Origin: Rubrivivax benzoatilyticus JA2 = ATCC BAA-35
GTDB lineage: Bacteria > Pseudomonadota > Gammaproteobacteria > Burkholderiales > Burkholderiaceae_C
Assembly (NCBI RefSeq): GCF_000190375.1
Contig: NZ_AEWG01000105.1
Span: forward strand, 1 to 64,000
DNA: 64,000 nucleotides
Reading direction: 5' to 3'
Part shown: piece by piece, positions 10,023-19,455 of the stretch
Numbering within the stretch: position 1 is the stretch's first letter
Layout of the letters: each line of letters begins with the position of its first letter
Notes under the pieces: model-generated
The model's input: only the letters and a program-made list of their open reading frames with translations
What the model was told of the DNA's origin: nothing
The model's database searches: none
Position numbers and translations under genes: made by a program

Positions 10023-10951
10023 GCGCCGAGCCCGTCGACGCGCCGGCCGGTGCCGAGGCGGCCGCCAGTGCCGCCTCGATCGACCGTTTCGTCGACGCGC
10101 TGTGGATCGAGGACGGGCTGGCGCCGCTGACGCTGGCCGCCTACCGCCGCGACCTGACGCTGTACGCCGGCTGGCTGGCACGCCGCCACGCCAAGCGCCT
10201 GGACGACAGCCGCGAGGCCGACCTGCTGGCCTACATCGCCGAACGACACACGGCGACGCGCGCGACGACGGCCAACCGCCGGCTCACCGTCTTCAAGCGT
10301 TACTTCCGCTGGGCGCTGCGCGAGCACCTCGTCGCCGCCGACCCGACGCTGCGCCTGCAGTCGGCGCGCCAGCCGCTGCGGGTGCCCAAGAGCCTGAGCG
10401 AACGCCAGGTCGAGGCGCTGCTGGCCGCGCCCGAGACCGACACCGCGCTCGGCCTGCGCGACCGCGCGATGCTCGAGCTGATGTACGGCAGCGGGCTGCG
10501 TGTCAGCGAGCTCGTCGGCCTGAAGAGCGTGCACCTGGGGCTGGCCGAAGGCGTGCTGCGTGTCGTCGGCAAGGGCTCCAAGGAACGCATCGTGCCGTTC
10601 GGCGAGGAGGCGCACGGCTGGCTCCAACGCTATCTCGGCGAGGCCCGCGCGGCGATCCTCGGCGGCCAGGCCAGCGACGCGCTCTTCGTCACCGCGCGCG
10701 GCGGCGCGATGACGCGCCAGGCCTTCTGGCTGCTGGTCAAGAAGTACGCGCGCGCGGCCGGCATCCTCGTGCCGCTGTCGCCGCACACGCTGCGCCACGC
10801 CTTCGCCACCCATCTGCTGAACCACGGCGCCGACCTGCGCGCGGTGCAGATGCTGCTGGGCCACGCCGACATCGGCACGACGACGATCTACACCCACGTC
10901 GCGCGCGAGCGGCTGCGCCAGCTGCACGCCCGCCACCATCCGCGCGGCTGA
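10019..10951 (+). CDS. xerD: Site-specific tyrosine recombinase XerD
   Basis: Resolves chromosome dimers at dif together with XerC. 310 residues. The N-terminal SAM-like DNA-binding domain has the XerD-type [26 protein letters not shown] region. The catalytic domain has Arg in GSGLRVSEL, Lys in [21 protein letters not shown], the later His in [10 protein letters not shown] and the nucleophile Tyr291 in TTIYTHV. The GTG start at 10019 overlaps the Bug gene stop (GTGA). Length and sequence fit the housekeeping recombinase; there is no phage or integron context. Confidence 0.95.
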   Translation: MSAEPVDAPAGAEAAASAASIDRFVDALWIEDGLAPLTLAAYRRDLTLYAGWLARRHAKRLDDSREADLLAYIAERHTATRATTANRRLTVFKRYFRWALREHLVAADPTLRLQSARQPLRVPKSLSERQVEALLAAPETDTALGLRDRAMLELMYGSGLRVSELVGLKSVHLGLAEGVLRVVGKGSKERIVPFGEEAHGWLQRYLGEARAAILGGQASDALFVTARGGAMTRQAFWLLVKKYARAAGILVPLSPHTLRHAFATHLLNHGADLRAVQMLLGHADIGTTTIYTHVARERLRQLHARHHPRG

Positions 10952-10954
10952 GGC

Positions 10955-11422
10955 TCAGCCGTCGGTCGGCAGCGGCGCCTGCGGCTTGATCTCCTCCAGG
11001 CAGATCATCGAGCGCACGTCGTCGACGCCGGGGATCTGCATCAGCCGGTCGGTCAGGAACTGCGACAGCGCCTTCAGGTCGTGTGCGACGACCTTCAGCA
11101 GGTAGTCGCAGTCGCCGCTGACGGTGTGGCACTCGAGGATCTGCGGGAAGTCGCGGATGCGCGCCTCGATGTCGCGCACGCGATCGAAGGCGCCGCCGTG
11201 GATGTTCAGGCTGACGAAGGCGGTGACGCCGTAGCCCAGCGCGGCGGCGTCGACACGCGCACCGTAGCCGCGCAGCACGCCGCGTTCCTCCAGCGCGCGC
11301 GTGCGCCGCAGGCATTGCGGCGCCGACAGGTGCACGCGGGTGGCGAGTTCGACGTTGGAGACGCGGCCGTCGCGCTGTAGCTCGGCGACGATCTTGCGGT
11401 CGATGGCATCAAGATCGGTCAC
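10955..11422 (-). CDS. Lrp/AsnC family transcriptional regulator
   Basis: 155 residues: N-terminal winged helix-turn-helix (LDAIDRKIVAELQRDGRVSNVELA...LSAPQCLRR) and C-terminal RAM ligand-binding domain (GDCDYLLKVVAHDLKAL, PGVDDVRSMICLEEIK). GTG start at 11422 with AAAGGA about nine bases upstream. It is divergent from the rocD-like aminotransferase with a 106-base gap. Lrp-type regulators often control the adjacent amino-acid gene, so control of that aminotransferase by an amino acid is the likely role (inference). It converges with xerD with a 3-base gap. Confidence 0.92.
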   Translation of the reverse strand: MTDLDAIDRKIVAELQRDGRVSNVELATRVHLSAPQCLRRTRALEERGVLRGYGARVDAAALGYGVTAFVSLNIHGGAFDRVRDIEARIRDFPQILECHTVSGDCDYLLKVVAHDLKALSQFLTDRLMQIPGVDDVRSMICLEEIKPQAPLPTDG

Positions 11423-11528
11423 GGTGCATCCTTTCAGTCGATCTGGAGAAAGAATCTTGCATCGAAATGGCTTTGCCACGCAGCATCTGGAAAGCACATT
11501 TCCTCGCTGCCTGGGCACAGTGTGGTGC

Positions 11529-12761
11529 ATGAACGACCGTCTGCACCCCACCGCGATCCGGCCGTCGCCGATCGAACTCGAGGCGCGTTTCGGCGCGCAC
11601 AACTACCACCCGCTGCCGGTCGTGCTGACGCGCGGCGAGGGCGTCTGGCTGCGCGACACCGAGGGCCGGCGCTATCTGGACATGATGAGCGCGTACTCGG
11701 CCGTCAGCTTCGGTCACGGCCATCCGGTGCTGGTGGCGGCGCTCACCGAACAGGCGGCGCGGCTGGCCGTGACCTCGCGCGCGTTTCACAGCGACCGGCT
11801 CGGGCCCTTCCTGGAACGCCTGTGCACGCTGACCGGCATGGACCGTGCGCTGCCGATGAACAGCGGCGCCGAGGCCGTCGAGACGGCGCTGAAGGCGGCG
11901 CGCAAGTGGGGCTACAAGGTCAAGGGCATCCCGGACGGCCAGGCGCGCATCGTCGTCGCCGCCCGCAACTTTGCCGGTCGCACGACGACCATCGTCGGCT
12001 TCTCCAGCGAAGCCCAGTACCGCGACGGCTTCGGCCCGTTCGCGCCGGGTTTCGACACGGTGCCGTTCGGCGACCTCGCGGCGCTGGAGGCGGCGATCGG
12101 CGAACACACTTGCGCCGTGCTGCTCGAGCCGATCCAGGGCGAGGCCGGCATCGTCGTGCCGCCACCGGGCTACCTGCGCGCCGCACGCGAGCTCTGCACG
12201 CGCCGCAACGTGCTGCTGCTCTGCGACGAGATCCAGACCGGGCTCGGCCGCACCGGCCGGCGCCTGGCGGTCGACCACGAGGACGTCGTGCCCGACGGTC
12301 TGACGCTGGGCAAGGCGCTCGGCGGCGGCCTGCTGCCGGTCAGCGCCTTCCTCGCGCGCGAGGACGTGATGGCGCAGTTCACGCCCGGCGACCACGGCAG
12401 CACCTTCGGCGGCAACCCGCTGGCTGCGGCGGTCGGGCTGGCGGCGCTGGATCTGCTGGAGCGCGAACGGCTGGCCGAACGTGCCGCGGCGATGGGTGAA
12501 CGCCTGATCGGCGCGCTGCAGGCCCTGGCGCACCCGGCGGTGCGGGAAGTGCGTGGCCGCGGCCTGCTCGTCGGCGTCGAACTCGCGCCCGGTTTCGCCT
12601 CGGCGCGTGCCGTCTGCGAAGCGCTGATGGCCCAGGGCGTGCTGACCAAGGACACGCACGGCACCGTCGTGCGGCTGGCGCCACCGCTGGTCATCGATGC
12701 GCCGCAGATCGACTTCGCCGTCGCGGCTTTCGCCCGCGCGCTGAAGGCCTGCGGCGGCTGA
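11529..12761 (+). CDS. rocD: Ornithine aminotransferase (RocD-like, class III PLP enzyme)
   Basis: Converts ornithine and 2-oxoglutarate to glutamate semialdehyde and glutamate. 410 residues from ATG 11529. Family marks: FGAHNYHPLPVVL (typical ornithine aminotransferase N-terminus), NSGAEAVETALKAARKWGY, EPIQGEAGIVVP, LLCDEIQTGLGRTG and the PLP lysine in LTLGKALGGGLLPVSA; GDHGSTFGGNPLA follows. The divergent Lrp gene suggests inducible amino-acid catabolism. A bidirectional terminator separates it from the convergent porin. Confidence 0.92.
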   Translation: MNDRLHPTAIRPSPIELEARFGAHNYHPLPVVLTRGEGVWLRDTEGRRYLDMMSAYSAVSFGHGHPVLVAALTEQAARLAVTSRAFHSDRLGPFLERLCTLTGMDRALPMNSGAEAVETALKAARKWGYKVKGIPDGQARIVVAARNFAGRTTTIVGFSSEAQYRDGFGPFAPGFDTVPFGDLAALEAAIGEHTCAVLLEPIQGEAGIVVPPPGYLRAARELCTRRNVLLLCDEIQTGLGRTGRRLAVDHEDVVPDGLTLGKALGGGLLPVSAFLAREDVMAQFTPGDHGSTFGGNPLAAAVGLAALDLLERERLAERAAAMGERLIGALQALAHPAVREVRGRGLLVGVELAPGFASARAVCEALMAQGVLTKDTHGTVVRLAPPLVIDAPQIDFAVAAFARALKACGG

Positions 12762-12803
12762 GTCGGGGGTCTGGCCTGCCGCGGCCGTCACGCCGCGAGC
12801 GGG

Positions 12804-12836
12804 CAAGAAAAAAGCCGGTCTTGCGACCGGCTTTTG
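12804..12836. terminator. Bidirectional intrinsic terminator between rocD-like gene and porin
   Basis: Stem AAAAGCCGGTC (12810-12820) / GACCGGCTTTT (12825-12835) with a TTGC loop. The T-run is longer on the minus strand, so it mainly serves the porin gene and also closes the aminotransferase unit. Confidence 0.9.
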
Positions 12837-12855
12837 ACTGACGGTCGGAAACCGA

Positions 12856-13809
12856 TCAGAAGTTGTGGCGGATGCCGACGCCGAACGAGCGCGGATCCTT
12901 GCCGAAGTCGACTTCCGTGCCGTAGGCGGCGCCGCTGTCGTTGTTGATGGCGGTGTAGAAGGCGTAGACCTTGGTGCGCTTCGACAGGTTGTAGTTGTAG
13001 CCCAGCGTGTACTGGACGGCGCCGCTCTTGCTGACGTCATCCCAGTCGTCGGCCCAGCCGACGTTCACGTGGAACTCGCTGGCACCCAGCGTGTACTGGA
13101 CCGCGCCACGGATCGAGTTGCGCTTGCCGATGTCCTTGCTGTCGGCCAGCTGGTAGTAGCCGCCCAGGGTGATGGCGCCCAGTTCGTACAGGCCACGCAG
13201 CGCGACTTGCTTGTCGCCGTAGTCGTTCTCGTCGTAGCCGGCACCCAGGTGCAGCGGGCCGGCGTCGTAGTTGACGGCGGCTTGCCAGGTCTTGGTGAAG
13301 GGCTTGTTGACGTCTTCGTCGGCCGAGTAGGCGAACTCGGCGGTCAGGCCACCGAACGACGGGGTCAGGTAGGCGACCGTGTTCTTCGGCTGGCTGGCAG
13401 CGGCGTAGAACGCATCGGCCGAGGTGCCGGTGTCGTGGTTGTGCAGGCTGACGTAGTCGGCCGTGGCGTAGTACGCCGGGCTGGTGATGCGGCCGGCGCG
13501 GACGGTACCGTACGGCGTTTCCAGGCCCACGAACGCGTCGCCGGACCAGAACTCGTCGGCGGCGACACCGGTGTCGCTGGCGAAGCGGTGCTCGATCAGG
13601 AACAGGGCCTTCAGGCCGCCGCCCAGATCTTCCGTGCCCTTGAAGCCCAGGCGCGAGGCGACGTTGTTCAGAACCGTCTTCGAGTCAGCCGAGTCGATGT
13701 TCTTCTGGTTCTCGACCGTCGTGTTCAGGCGGCCGTAGATCGTGACGTTGCTTTGCGCGAACGCGGCCGTCGAGGCCAGGCACGCGAGAGCGATCAGGGT
13801 GCGCTTCAT
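12856..13809 (-). CDS. Gram-negative porin (Burkholderiales OmpC-like trimeric porin)
   Basis: 317 residues. Signal peptide MKRTLIALACLASTAAFAQ, then the family start SNVTIYGRLNTTVE, the SRLGFKGTEDLGGGLKALFLIEHRF block, and the outer-membrane C-terminus GVGIRHNF ending in Phe. A 16-strand barrel for passive uptake is expected. Codon use is plainer and GC lower than in neighbours, typical of a highly expressed gene. AAAGGA lies upstream of the ATG, and the 196-base leader to the divergent marC is long enough for regulation. Confidence 0.95.
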   Translation of the reverse strand: MKRTLIALACLASTAAFAQSNVTIYGRLNTTVENQKNIDSADSKTVLNNVASRLGFKGTEDLGGGLKALFLIEHRFASDTGVAADEFWSGDAFVGLETPYGTVRAGRITSPAYYATADYVSLHNHDTGTSADAFYAAASQPKNTVAYLTPSFGGLTAEFAYSADEDVNKPFTKTWQAAVNYDAGPLHLGAGYDENDYGDKQVALRGLYELGAITLGGYYQLADSKDIGKRNSIRGAVQYTLGASEFHVNVGWADDWDDVSKSGAVQYTLGYNYNLSKRTKVYAFYTAINNDSGAAYGTEVDFGKDPRSFGVGIRHNF

Positions 13810-14005
13810 AGTCGTTTCGTCCTTTACGTTAGACCCCGAAGCTCTTCATGAAGTCTGTCTCCGGGGTTCGCCGCAAGTCTACGACCCCGCCTCGGGCAAA
13901 CCCGGTGCACCCCTGTCATATGGCGGCTTCGTGACGCCCGATTGCGGCTTTCGCGCAACAGCGGAGCGCGGCGTGACCGTCTTCGGCGGCGGCGACAATG
14001 GCGCC
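13810..14005. promoter_or_regulatory. Divergent intergenic region porin / marC
   Basis: Holds the porin promoter and leader on the minus strand (AAAGGA ribosome site at about 13820-13825) and the marC promoter on the plus strand. AT content is locally higher next to the porin. I can name no operator. Confidence 0.5.
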
Positions 14006-14605
14006 ATGGATCACGACTTTCTCTCGGCTTTCGTTCTGCTGCTGCTGGTGCTCGACCCCTTCGGCAGCCTGCCGATCTTCATCTCGGTGTTGCGCGGCGT
14101 GGACCCGGCACGCCGCCGTCTCGTCGCCATCCGCGAAGCGACGATCGCCTTCCTGGTGCTCGCGGCCTTCATGGTCGGCGGCCAGGCCTTCCTGTCGCTG
14201 ATGCGGCTGTCCGAGCGTTCGCTGGAGGTCGCCGGCGGCGTCATCCTGCTGATCATCGCGGTGCGCATGATCTTCGCCACCGGCGGCGAGGTCTACGCGG
14301 CCGACGGCCGCGGGCGCGAGCCGTTCATCTTCCCGCTGGCGGTGCCGCTGCTGGCCGGGCCGTCGGCGATGGCCACCGTGCTGCTGCTGGCCTCGCGCCA
14401 GCCGGACAACATGGCGCAGTGGTTCGGCGCGCTGACCGCGGCGATGCTGGTCTCGGGCGTCGTGCTGCTGGCTGCCGACCGCATCCGCAACCTGCTCGGC
14501 TCGTCGATGGTCGCGGCGATCGAGAAGCTGATGGGCCTGGTGCTGACCGCGGTGGCGATCGAGATGATCCTCGCCGGCCTCAAGCGCTACTTCTTCGAGA
14601 CCTGA
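14006..14605 (+). CDS. MarC family membrane protein
   Basis: 199 residues, six predicted membrane helices, start MDHDFLSAFVLLLLVLDPFG. Family features: LDPFGSLPIF in helix 1, GGVILLIIAVRMI, PLAVPLLAGPSAM, and a last helix with AIEKLMGLVLTAVAIEMILAG-type sequence. Despite the name, MarC proteins have no proven role in multiple antibiotic resistance and their substrate is unknown. It converges with the ABC permease gene; a hairpin lies between. Confidence 0.92.
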   Translation: MDHDFLSAFVLLLLVLDPFGSLPIFISVLRGVDPARRRLVAIREATIAFLVLAAFMVGGQAFLSLMRLSERSLEVAGGVILLIIAVRMIFATGGEVYAADGRGREPFIFPLAVPLLAGPSAMATVLLLASRQPDNMAQWFGALTAAMLVSGVVLLAADRIRNLLGSSMVAAIEKLMGLVLTAVAIEMILAGLKRYFFET

Positions 14606-14615
14606 ACGCGGGCAG

Positions 14616-14650
14616 GAAAAAGGCCGGCGGCCCCGAAGGGCGGCCGGCCT
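14616..14650 (-). terminator. Intrinsic terminator for the amino-acid ABC transporter genes
   Basis: Stem AGGCCGGC (14621-14628) / GCCGGCCT (14643-14650) with a further GCCC/GGGC pairing inside. A run of five T follows on the minus strand. It sits between the convergent marC and permease genes and may also stop marC transcripts. Confidence 0.75.
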
Positions 14651-14668
14651 GCATGCCGTGACGGCGCG

Positions 14669-15421
14669 TCAGCGTCCGCGCAGATGCGCAGGGGCTTCCA
14701 GGCGCTTGGCCAGCAGCGACAGCGTCAGCGTCAGCACCAGGTACATCGCGGAGATCGCGAGGTAGGGCTCCCAGTAGCGCGAGTACGCCCCGGCCACGGT
14801 GCGTGCCGCCAGCGCGAGCTCGGCCAGGCCGATGGCGGACACCAGCGACGAGTCCTTGATCAGCGTGACGCCCTCGTTCACCAGCGCCGGCACCATGCGC
14901 CGGAAGGCCTGCGGCAGGACGACGTAGCGCATCGCCTGCGCGTGCGTCAGCCCGACGCTGTAGGCGGCCTGCGTCTGCCCGCGGTGGATCGACAGGATCC
15001 CCGCGCGGAAGATCTCGCTGATGTACGCCCCGGCGTTGAGGCTCAGCGCGACGCAGCCGGACAGGAAGGCGCCGTGTTCCTGGCGGAACATGCGTGCCGT
15101 CTCGCCCGAGATCAGCAGGCCGTGGTCGGGATGCACCAGCGCCGGCATCAGCGCGAAGTGCACCAGCAGGATCTGCACGAACAGCGGCGTGCCGCGGAAG
15201 AACGTGACGTAGGCGAGCGTGATGCCGCGGGCCGCGCGCAACAGCAGGGCCAGCGGACGTGATGTCGGTTGGGGCGCGTCGGCCGAGCTGCTCACCAGCC
15301 CGAACAGCACCCCCAGGATCAACCCGGCGCCGATGGCGACCAGCGTGAGCTTGATCGTCATCAGCAGGCCGCTGGCGAACAGCGGCCCGTAGCCGGCGAG
15401 GATCTCCCAGCGAAGATCCAT
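14669..15421 (-). CDS. Polar amino-acid ABC transporter permease (HisM/GlnP type)
   Basis: 250 residues, about five membrane helices. The family N-terminus [20 protein letters not shown] and the EAA-type loop ([43 protein letters not shown] region) with the conserved Gly are clear. It lies 12 bases downstream of the binding-protein gene. Transport needs a cytoplasmic ATPase, but none is adjacent, so it must be encoded elsewhere or shared. Confidence 0.94.
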   Translation of the reverse strand: MDLRWEILAGYGPLFASGLLMTIKLTLVAIGAGLILGVLFGLVSSSADAPQPTSRPLALLLRAARGITLAYVTFFRGTPLFVQILLVHFALMPALVHPDHGLLISGETARMFRQEHGAFLSGCVALSLNAGAYISEIFRAGILSIHRGQTQAAYSVGLTHAQAMRYVVLPQAFRRMVPALVNEGVTLIKDSSLVSAIGLAELALAARTVAGAYSRYWEPYLAISAMYLVLTLTLSLLAKRLEAPAHLRGR

Positions 15422-15433
15422 CGCCGTCCCGGA

Positions 15434-16291
15434 TCAGTTCGACGCAGCCGACGCCGGCGCTTCAGCCTTGGCCGGCGGCGCGCCGAAGTACTTGGTGTAG
15501 ATCTGGTCGTAGGTGCCGTCGGCCTTGATGCCGGCGAGACCCTGGTTGATCTTCTCGAGCACCGCGGTGTTGCCCTTCTTGACGGCGATGCCGTACTGCT
15601 CCGGCGCGAACTCGGTGTCGCTGATGGTCTTGAACTTGGCGCCCGGGTTGTTGGCGACGTGGTGGATCACGACGCCGTTGTCGGCGACGACCGCGTCGAC
15701 ACCGCCCGACTCGAGCTCCTTCAGCGCCAGCGGCGTCGACTCGAAGCGCTTGATGTTCGTGCTGGTCTTGCCCTGCAGCTTGGTGACGGCTTCGTCGCCG
15801 GTGGTGCCGGTCTGCACGCCGACCTTCAGCTTCTTCAGGTCGGCGAACTTGGTGACCTTGCTGTTGTCGCGCACGGCGATCAGCTGGGCGGCGTCGAAGT
15901 AGGCGTCGCTGAAGTCCAGCGTCTGCTTGCGCTCGTCGGTGATCGTCACCGCCGAGATGACGATGTCGCGGTCACCCTGGCCCAGGGAATTGAAGATGCC
16001 TTCCCAGGGGGTGTTGATGAACTTGACCTCGAAGCCGGCCTTGGCGGCGATGGCCTTCAGCACGTCGATGTCGAAGCCGACGATCTCGCCCTTCTCGTCC
16101 TGGCTCTCGAACGGAGCGTAGGCGGCGTCGGTGCCGACCGCGTAGACGGTGGGCGCGGGGGCCGGGGCGGGCGCCGAAGCTGCCGGTTCGACGGCAGCCG
16201 GCTCCTCCTTCTTGCCGCAGGCGGCGAGCACGATGCCGGCCGCGAGAACCGCGGCCGTCTGCAGGAAGCGACGGGTCGTAATCTGGGTCAT
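15434..16291 (-). CDS. Amino-acid ABC transporter substrate-binding lipoprotein
   Basis: 285 residues, SBP_bac_3 family. The signal has a twin-arginine-like TTRRFLQ and a lipobox LAAC with Cys25, then an Ala/Pro-rich linker. Ligand-binding motifs: [45 protein letters not shown], and [10 protein letters not shown]. The ligand is likely a polar amino acid; closer identity cannot be read. First gene of a two-gene unit with the permease. The ATG at 16291 is preferred over an upstream Met because it directly precedes the signal peptide. Confidence 0.94.
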   Translation of the reverse strand: MTQITTRRFLQTAAVLAAGIVLAACGKKEEPAAVEPAASAPAPAPAPTVYAVGTDAAYAPFESQDEKGEIVGFDIDVLKAIAAKAGFEVKFINTPWEGIFNSLGQGDRDIVISAVTITDERKQTLDFSDAYFDAAQLIAVRDNSKVTKFADLKKLKVGVQTGTTGDEAVTKLQGKTSTNIKRFESTPLALKELESGGVDAVVADNGVVIHHVANNPGAKFKTISDTEFAPEQYGIAVKKGNTAVLEKINQGLAGIKADGTYDQIYTKYFGAPPAKAEAPASAASN

Positions 16292-16372
16292 GGGGTTGGG
16301 ACAGGAAGGGTTGAGGCCCGCGAAGTGTACTCGTGGGTCCGCTGCTTTTTTCAGCACGAGGCGCGTGCCAAA

Positions 16373-17869
16373 TCAAGGGCGGCGCGCGATGTCCTGCGGC
16401 AGACGGGTCCAGTCGAGCTCGGTCGGATCGGCGGGCATGGGCCCGGGCGCACGAGCGACGACGATGCGCGAGGCGATCGTCGTGAACGCGGCCCGGAAGT
16501 GCACCGAGCTCTTCACGACAAGCAGTTTCAGTGCCCGCGGCTCGACACCGAGGAAACGGCACAGCGCCTCGTCGATCAGCTGGCCCTTGCCGCTGGTGAC
16601 GAGCACGCGCACGCCGTCGACGTCCAGGCAGGCGCAGGGGCCCAGGTGCACGGTGTTGCCGGCGGTCATCGGGCCGTGCAGCGCGACCTCGCCGTCGTGC
16701 AGCGCGAGCACGGTGGTGCGGACCTGCAACGGCGGCTCGCTGTCGCGCCCGTCGGCGCAGCGCACGCTGCGGCCGAGCGTCAGCTCCAGCCCCGCGCAGA
16801 CGCCGGCGGCGTGCGCGGCACGCGCCGCCTCGGGGTCGTGCATCAGCCCGAGCGCCACCGCACCGGGATAGCGCCGGCCGGCACCGGCGTCGAGCAGCGC
16901 GTGCAGCAGCCCGGTGGTGTTGGCGTCGGCGCCGGCGCCGGGGTTGTCCTGGGTGTCGGCGATGACCACCGGCCGCTCGGCGTGGCGCGCGGCGCGCAGC
17001 GCCTCGGCGACGGCCTCGCGGGCATCGGGCAGCTCGACGGCGAACTCCTCGCGCGCGTCGATCAGGTTCTCGGCCAGCGCCATCACGTTGGCCTCGACGG
17101 TCTCGGCGTCGCGGCCGTGACCGAAGACCACCGGCCCGCAGTGCGGCACGTCGGCCGCCGGGAAGCCGAAGGCCAGGCCGAGGTGCACGCCGCTCTGCGC
17201 CTCCAGCGTCGCCAGGTCGGCCATCACGCCGGCCGCCGGCTCGACCCGCGTGCACTGGGCGTTGATCGGCAGCAGGAACGGCAGGCGGCGGGACCGCGTG
17301 ACGAAGGCCCCGCCCGAGACGCGTTCGGCCAGCAGGCCCGCGGCGCGGGCGCCGGTCTCGGCCATGTCGACGTGCGGATAGGTGCGGAACACGGTCAGCG
17401 CGTCGGCGTGGCGCAGCAGCCGGGCGCCAATGTTGGCGTGCAGGTCCAGGCTGGCGACGACCGGCACTGCCGGGCCGACGACGGCGCGCAGGCGTTCGAG
17501 CAGTTCGCCTTCGCAGTCGTCGACGTGCTCGGCGACGGCGGCGCCGTGCAGGTCGAGGTAGACGGCGTCGAAGCCGCCGCTACGCGCGTCGTCGAGCAGC
17601 ATGGCGGCCAGACGCTCGAAGGCGTCGTGCGTGACCTGGGCCGACGGCGACGCGCCGGCCCAGATCGACGGCAGCAGCGTCCAGCCGCGCTCGCGCGCGT
17701 CGGCGATGAAGCCGGCCATCGGCAGCGAGGTCGGCGCCAGGCGCTCGAGCATCGCCTCGCCGCGTGTGAACTCGGGGAAGGCGTCGCCGGCCAGGAAGGC
17801 CGGCCAGCCGGCCTTCGTCGGCGCGAAGGTGTTGGTCTCGTGCTGGAAACCGGCGACGAGGACCCGCAT
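16373..17869 (-). CDS. M81 family metallohydrolase (MlrC-like)
   Basis: 498 residues from [15 protein letters not shown]. The MlrC/M81 family includes microcystinase C and many uncharacterised enzymes near amino-acid transporters. Likely metal ligands are in [18 protein letters not shown] and SLDLHAN; the C-terminal MlrC domain holds [18 protein letters not shown] and [14 protein letters not shown]. The next gene on this strand is the amino-acid ABC binding protein, 81 bases downstream, which suggests a peptide-like substrate (inference). Divergent from the gamma carbonic anhydrase gene. Confidence 0.88.
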   Translation of the reverse strand: MRVLVAGFQHETNTFAPTKAGWPAFLAGDAFPEFTRGEAMLERLAPTSLPMAGFIADARERGWTLLPSIWAGASPSAQVTHDAFERLAAMLLDDARSGGFDAVYLDLHGAAVAEHVDDCEGELLERLRAVVGPAVPVVASLDLHANIGARLLRHADALTVFRTYPHVDMAETGARAAGLLAERVSGGAFVTRSRRLPFLLPINAQCTRVEPAAGVMADLATLEAQSGVHLGLAFGFPAADVPHCGPVVFGHGRDAETVEANVMALAENLIDAREEFAVELPDAREAVAEALRAARHAERPVVIADTQDNPGAGADANTTGLLHALLDAGAGRRYPGAVALGLMHDPEAARAAHAAGVCAGLELTLGRSVRCADGRDSEPPLQVRTTVLALHDGEVALHGPMTAGNTVHLGPCACLDVDGVRVLVTSGKGQLIDEALCRFLGVEPRALKLLVVKSSVHFRAAFTTIASRIVVARAPGPMPADPTELDWTRLPQDIARRP

Positions 17870-17965
17870 CAGGCCGTCGCCCGCAGCGTCAGGTCTGCCA
17901 AGGCCCCCAAGGTGTCGAGATGCTGCGTCATCCTTAAAATTGTGCCCTTTGCCTGGAGTGCCGCC

Positions 17966-18490
17966 TTGGCCGTCTACCGCCTCGGGGACGCCGTCCCCCG
18001 CATCGATGCGACGGCCTGGGTGGCCGAGACGGCCACCGTGATCGGCCGCGTCGCACTCGAACCCGGCGCCAGCGTCTGGTACGGCGCCGTGCTGCGCGGC
18101 GACAACGACTGGATCACCGTCGGCCGCGACAGCAACGTGCAGGACGGCAGCGTGCTGCACACCGACGCCGGCATCCCGCTGGTGATCGGCGAGCGCGTGA
18201 CGATCGGCCACAAGGTCGTGCTGCACGGCTGCACGATCGGCGACGGCTCGCTGGTCGGCATGGGCGCGGTGCTGCTCAACGGCGCCCGCATCGGGGCCGG
18301 CTGCATCGTCGGCGCCGGGGCGCTGGTCACCGAAGGCAAGGAGTTTGCGGACGGCTCGCTGATCGTCGGCGCGCCGGCCAGGGTGGTGCGCACGCTGACG
18401 CCGGAACAATCGGCCCGGCTGGCGCTGTCCGCCGCACATTACGTGAACAACGCGGCTCGCCACCGCGACCAACTGGAGCGAATCGGCTGA
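17966..18490 (+). CDS. Gamma-class carbonic anhydrase-like hexapeptide protein
   Basis: 174 residues of left-handed beta-helix. The three zinc-ligand histidines are visible in [16 protein letters not shown] and the residue pattern between. [15 protein letters not shown] and GAPARVVR are typical of the YrdA/CaiE/PaaY group. The start is likely TTG at 17966, with GGAG seven bases upstream, giving the usual N-terminus LAVYRLGD; a GTG at 17942 is the alternative. The last base overlaps the hslO ATG, so the two are coupled. Real carbonic anhydrase activity is variable in this family. Confidence 0.88.
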   Translation: MAVYRLGDAVPRIDATAWVAETATVIGRVALEPGASVWYGAVLRGDNDWITVGRDSNVQDGSVLHTDAGIPLVIGERVTIGHKVVLHGCTIGDGSLVGMGAVLLNGARIGAGCIVGAGALVTEGKEFADGSLIVGAPARVVRTLTPEQSARLALSAAHYVNNAARHRDQLERIG

Positions 18491-19446
18491 TGTCCGACCT
18501 GACCAAATTCCTGTTCGAAGGCCTGCCGGTGCGCGGCATGCTGGTGCGTCTGGGCGAAGGCTGGCGCGAGATGCTGGCGCGGCGCGAAGCCGCCGGCGGC
18601 TACCCGCGCCCGGTGCGCGAGCTGCTCGGCGAGATGTCGGCCGCGGCGGTGCTGATGCAGGCCAACATCAAGTTCAACGGCGCGCTGGTGCTGCAGATCT
18701 CCGGCGACGGGCCGGTCCAGCTGGCGGTGGCCGAGGTGCAGCCCGACCTGGCCTTTCGCGCCACCGCGACGCTGACCGGCGAGGTCGCCGACGACGCCCG
18801 CCTGGAGGCACTGGTCAACGTGCACGGCCAGGGCCGCTGCGCGATCACGCTGGACCCCAAGGACCGCCTGCCGGGCCAGCAGCCCTACCAGGGCGTCGTG
18901 CCGCTGCACGGCGACCGCCGCGAGCCGCTGCAGAAGGTCTCCGAGGTGCTGGAGCACTACATGCTGCAGTCCGAGCAGCTCGACACCCGCCTCGTGCTCG
19001 CCGCCGACGACACGACCGCTGCCGGCCTGCTGATCCAGCGCCTGCCGGTCGAAGGGGAGGGCAATCTCGCCGGCCGCCGCAACGAGGACGACATCGGCCT
19101 GAGCGAAGCCTTCGACCGCATCGCGACGCTGGCCGCCACGCTGACGCGCGAGGAGCTGCTGACGCTGCCCGCCGAGCGCATCCTGCATCGGCTCTTCTGG
19201 GAGGAGACGCTGCGGGTCTTCGAGCCGCTCGCGCCGCGTTTCGCCTGCAGCTGCTCGCGCGAGCGCGTCAGCGACATGCTGAAGACCCTGGGCCGCGAGG
19301 AGAGCGCCTCGCTGATCGAGGAGCGCGGCGAGGTCGAGGTCGGTTGCCAGTTCTGCGGCCAGCACTACCGCTTCGACGCCGTCGACGTCGGCGAGATGTT
19401 CACGCCGCAGCGCGACCAGCCGCCGTCCACCGGCACGATGCAGTAG
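18490..19446 (+). CDS. hslO: Redox-regulated chaperone Hsp33
   Basis: 318 residues. Cytosolic holdase activated by oxidative unfolding. N-terminal domain SDLTKFLFEGLPVRGMLVRL; C-terminal zinc switch with four Cys in FACSCSRERV and VGCQFCGQHYRF (CxC ... CxxC, the usual Hsp33 spacing). ATGA overlap with the gamma carbonic anhydrase gene upstream. Nine bases separate its stop from the convergent NadR-like gene, with no terminator visible. Confidence 0.97.
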   Translation: MSDLTKFLFEGLPVRGMLVRLGEGWREMLARREAAGGYPRPVRELLGEMSAAAVLMQANIKFNGALVLQISGDGPVQLAVAEVQPDLAFRATATLTGEVADDARLEALVNVHGQGRCAITLDPKDRLPGQQPYQGVVPLHGDRREPLQKVSEVLEHYMLQSEQLDTRLVLAADDTTAAGLLIQRLPVEGEGNLAGRRNEDDIGLSEAFDRIATLAATLTREELLTLPAERILHRLFWEETLRVFEPLAPRFACSCSRERVSDMLKTLGREESASLIEERGEVEVGCQFCGQHYRFDAVDVGEMFTPQRDQPPSTGTMQ

Positions 19447-19455
19447 GCGCCGGCC

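Noticed and set aside
10019-10951. XerD as integrase of a mobile element
   Set aside because: Housekeeping XerD sequence and length, no flanking att repeats, cargo or phage genes.
15269-17960. Plus-strand open frame of over 1000 codons through the ABC transporter and MlrC region
   Set aside because: Antisense to recognisable genes on the minus strand; only the final carbonic-anhydrase segment has family motifs.
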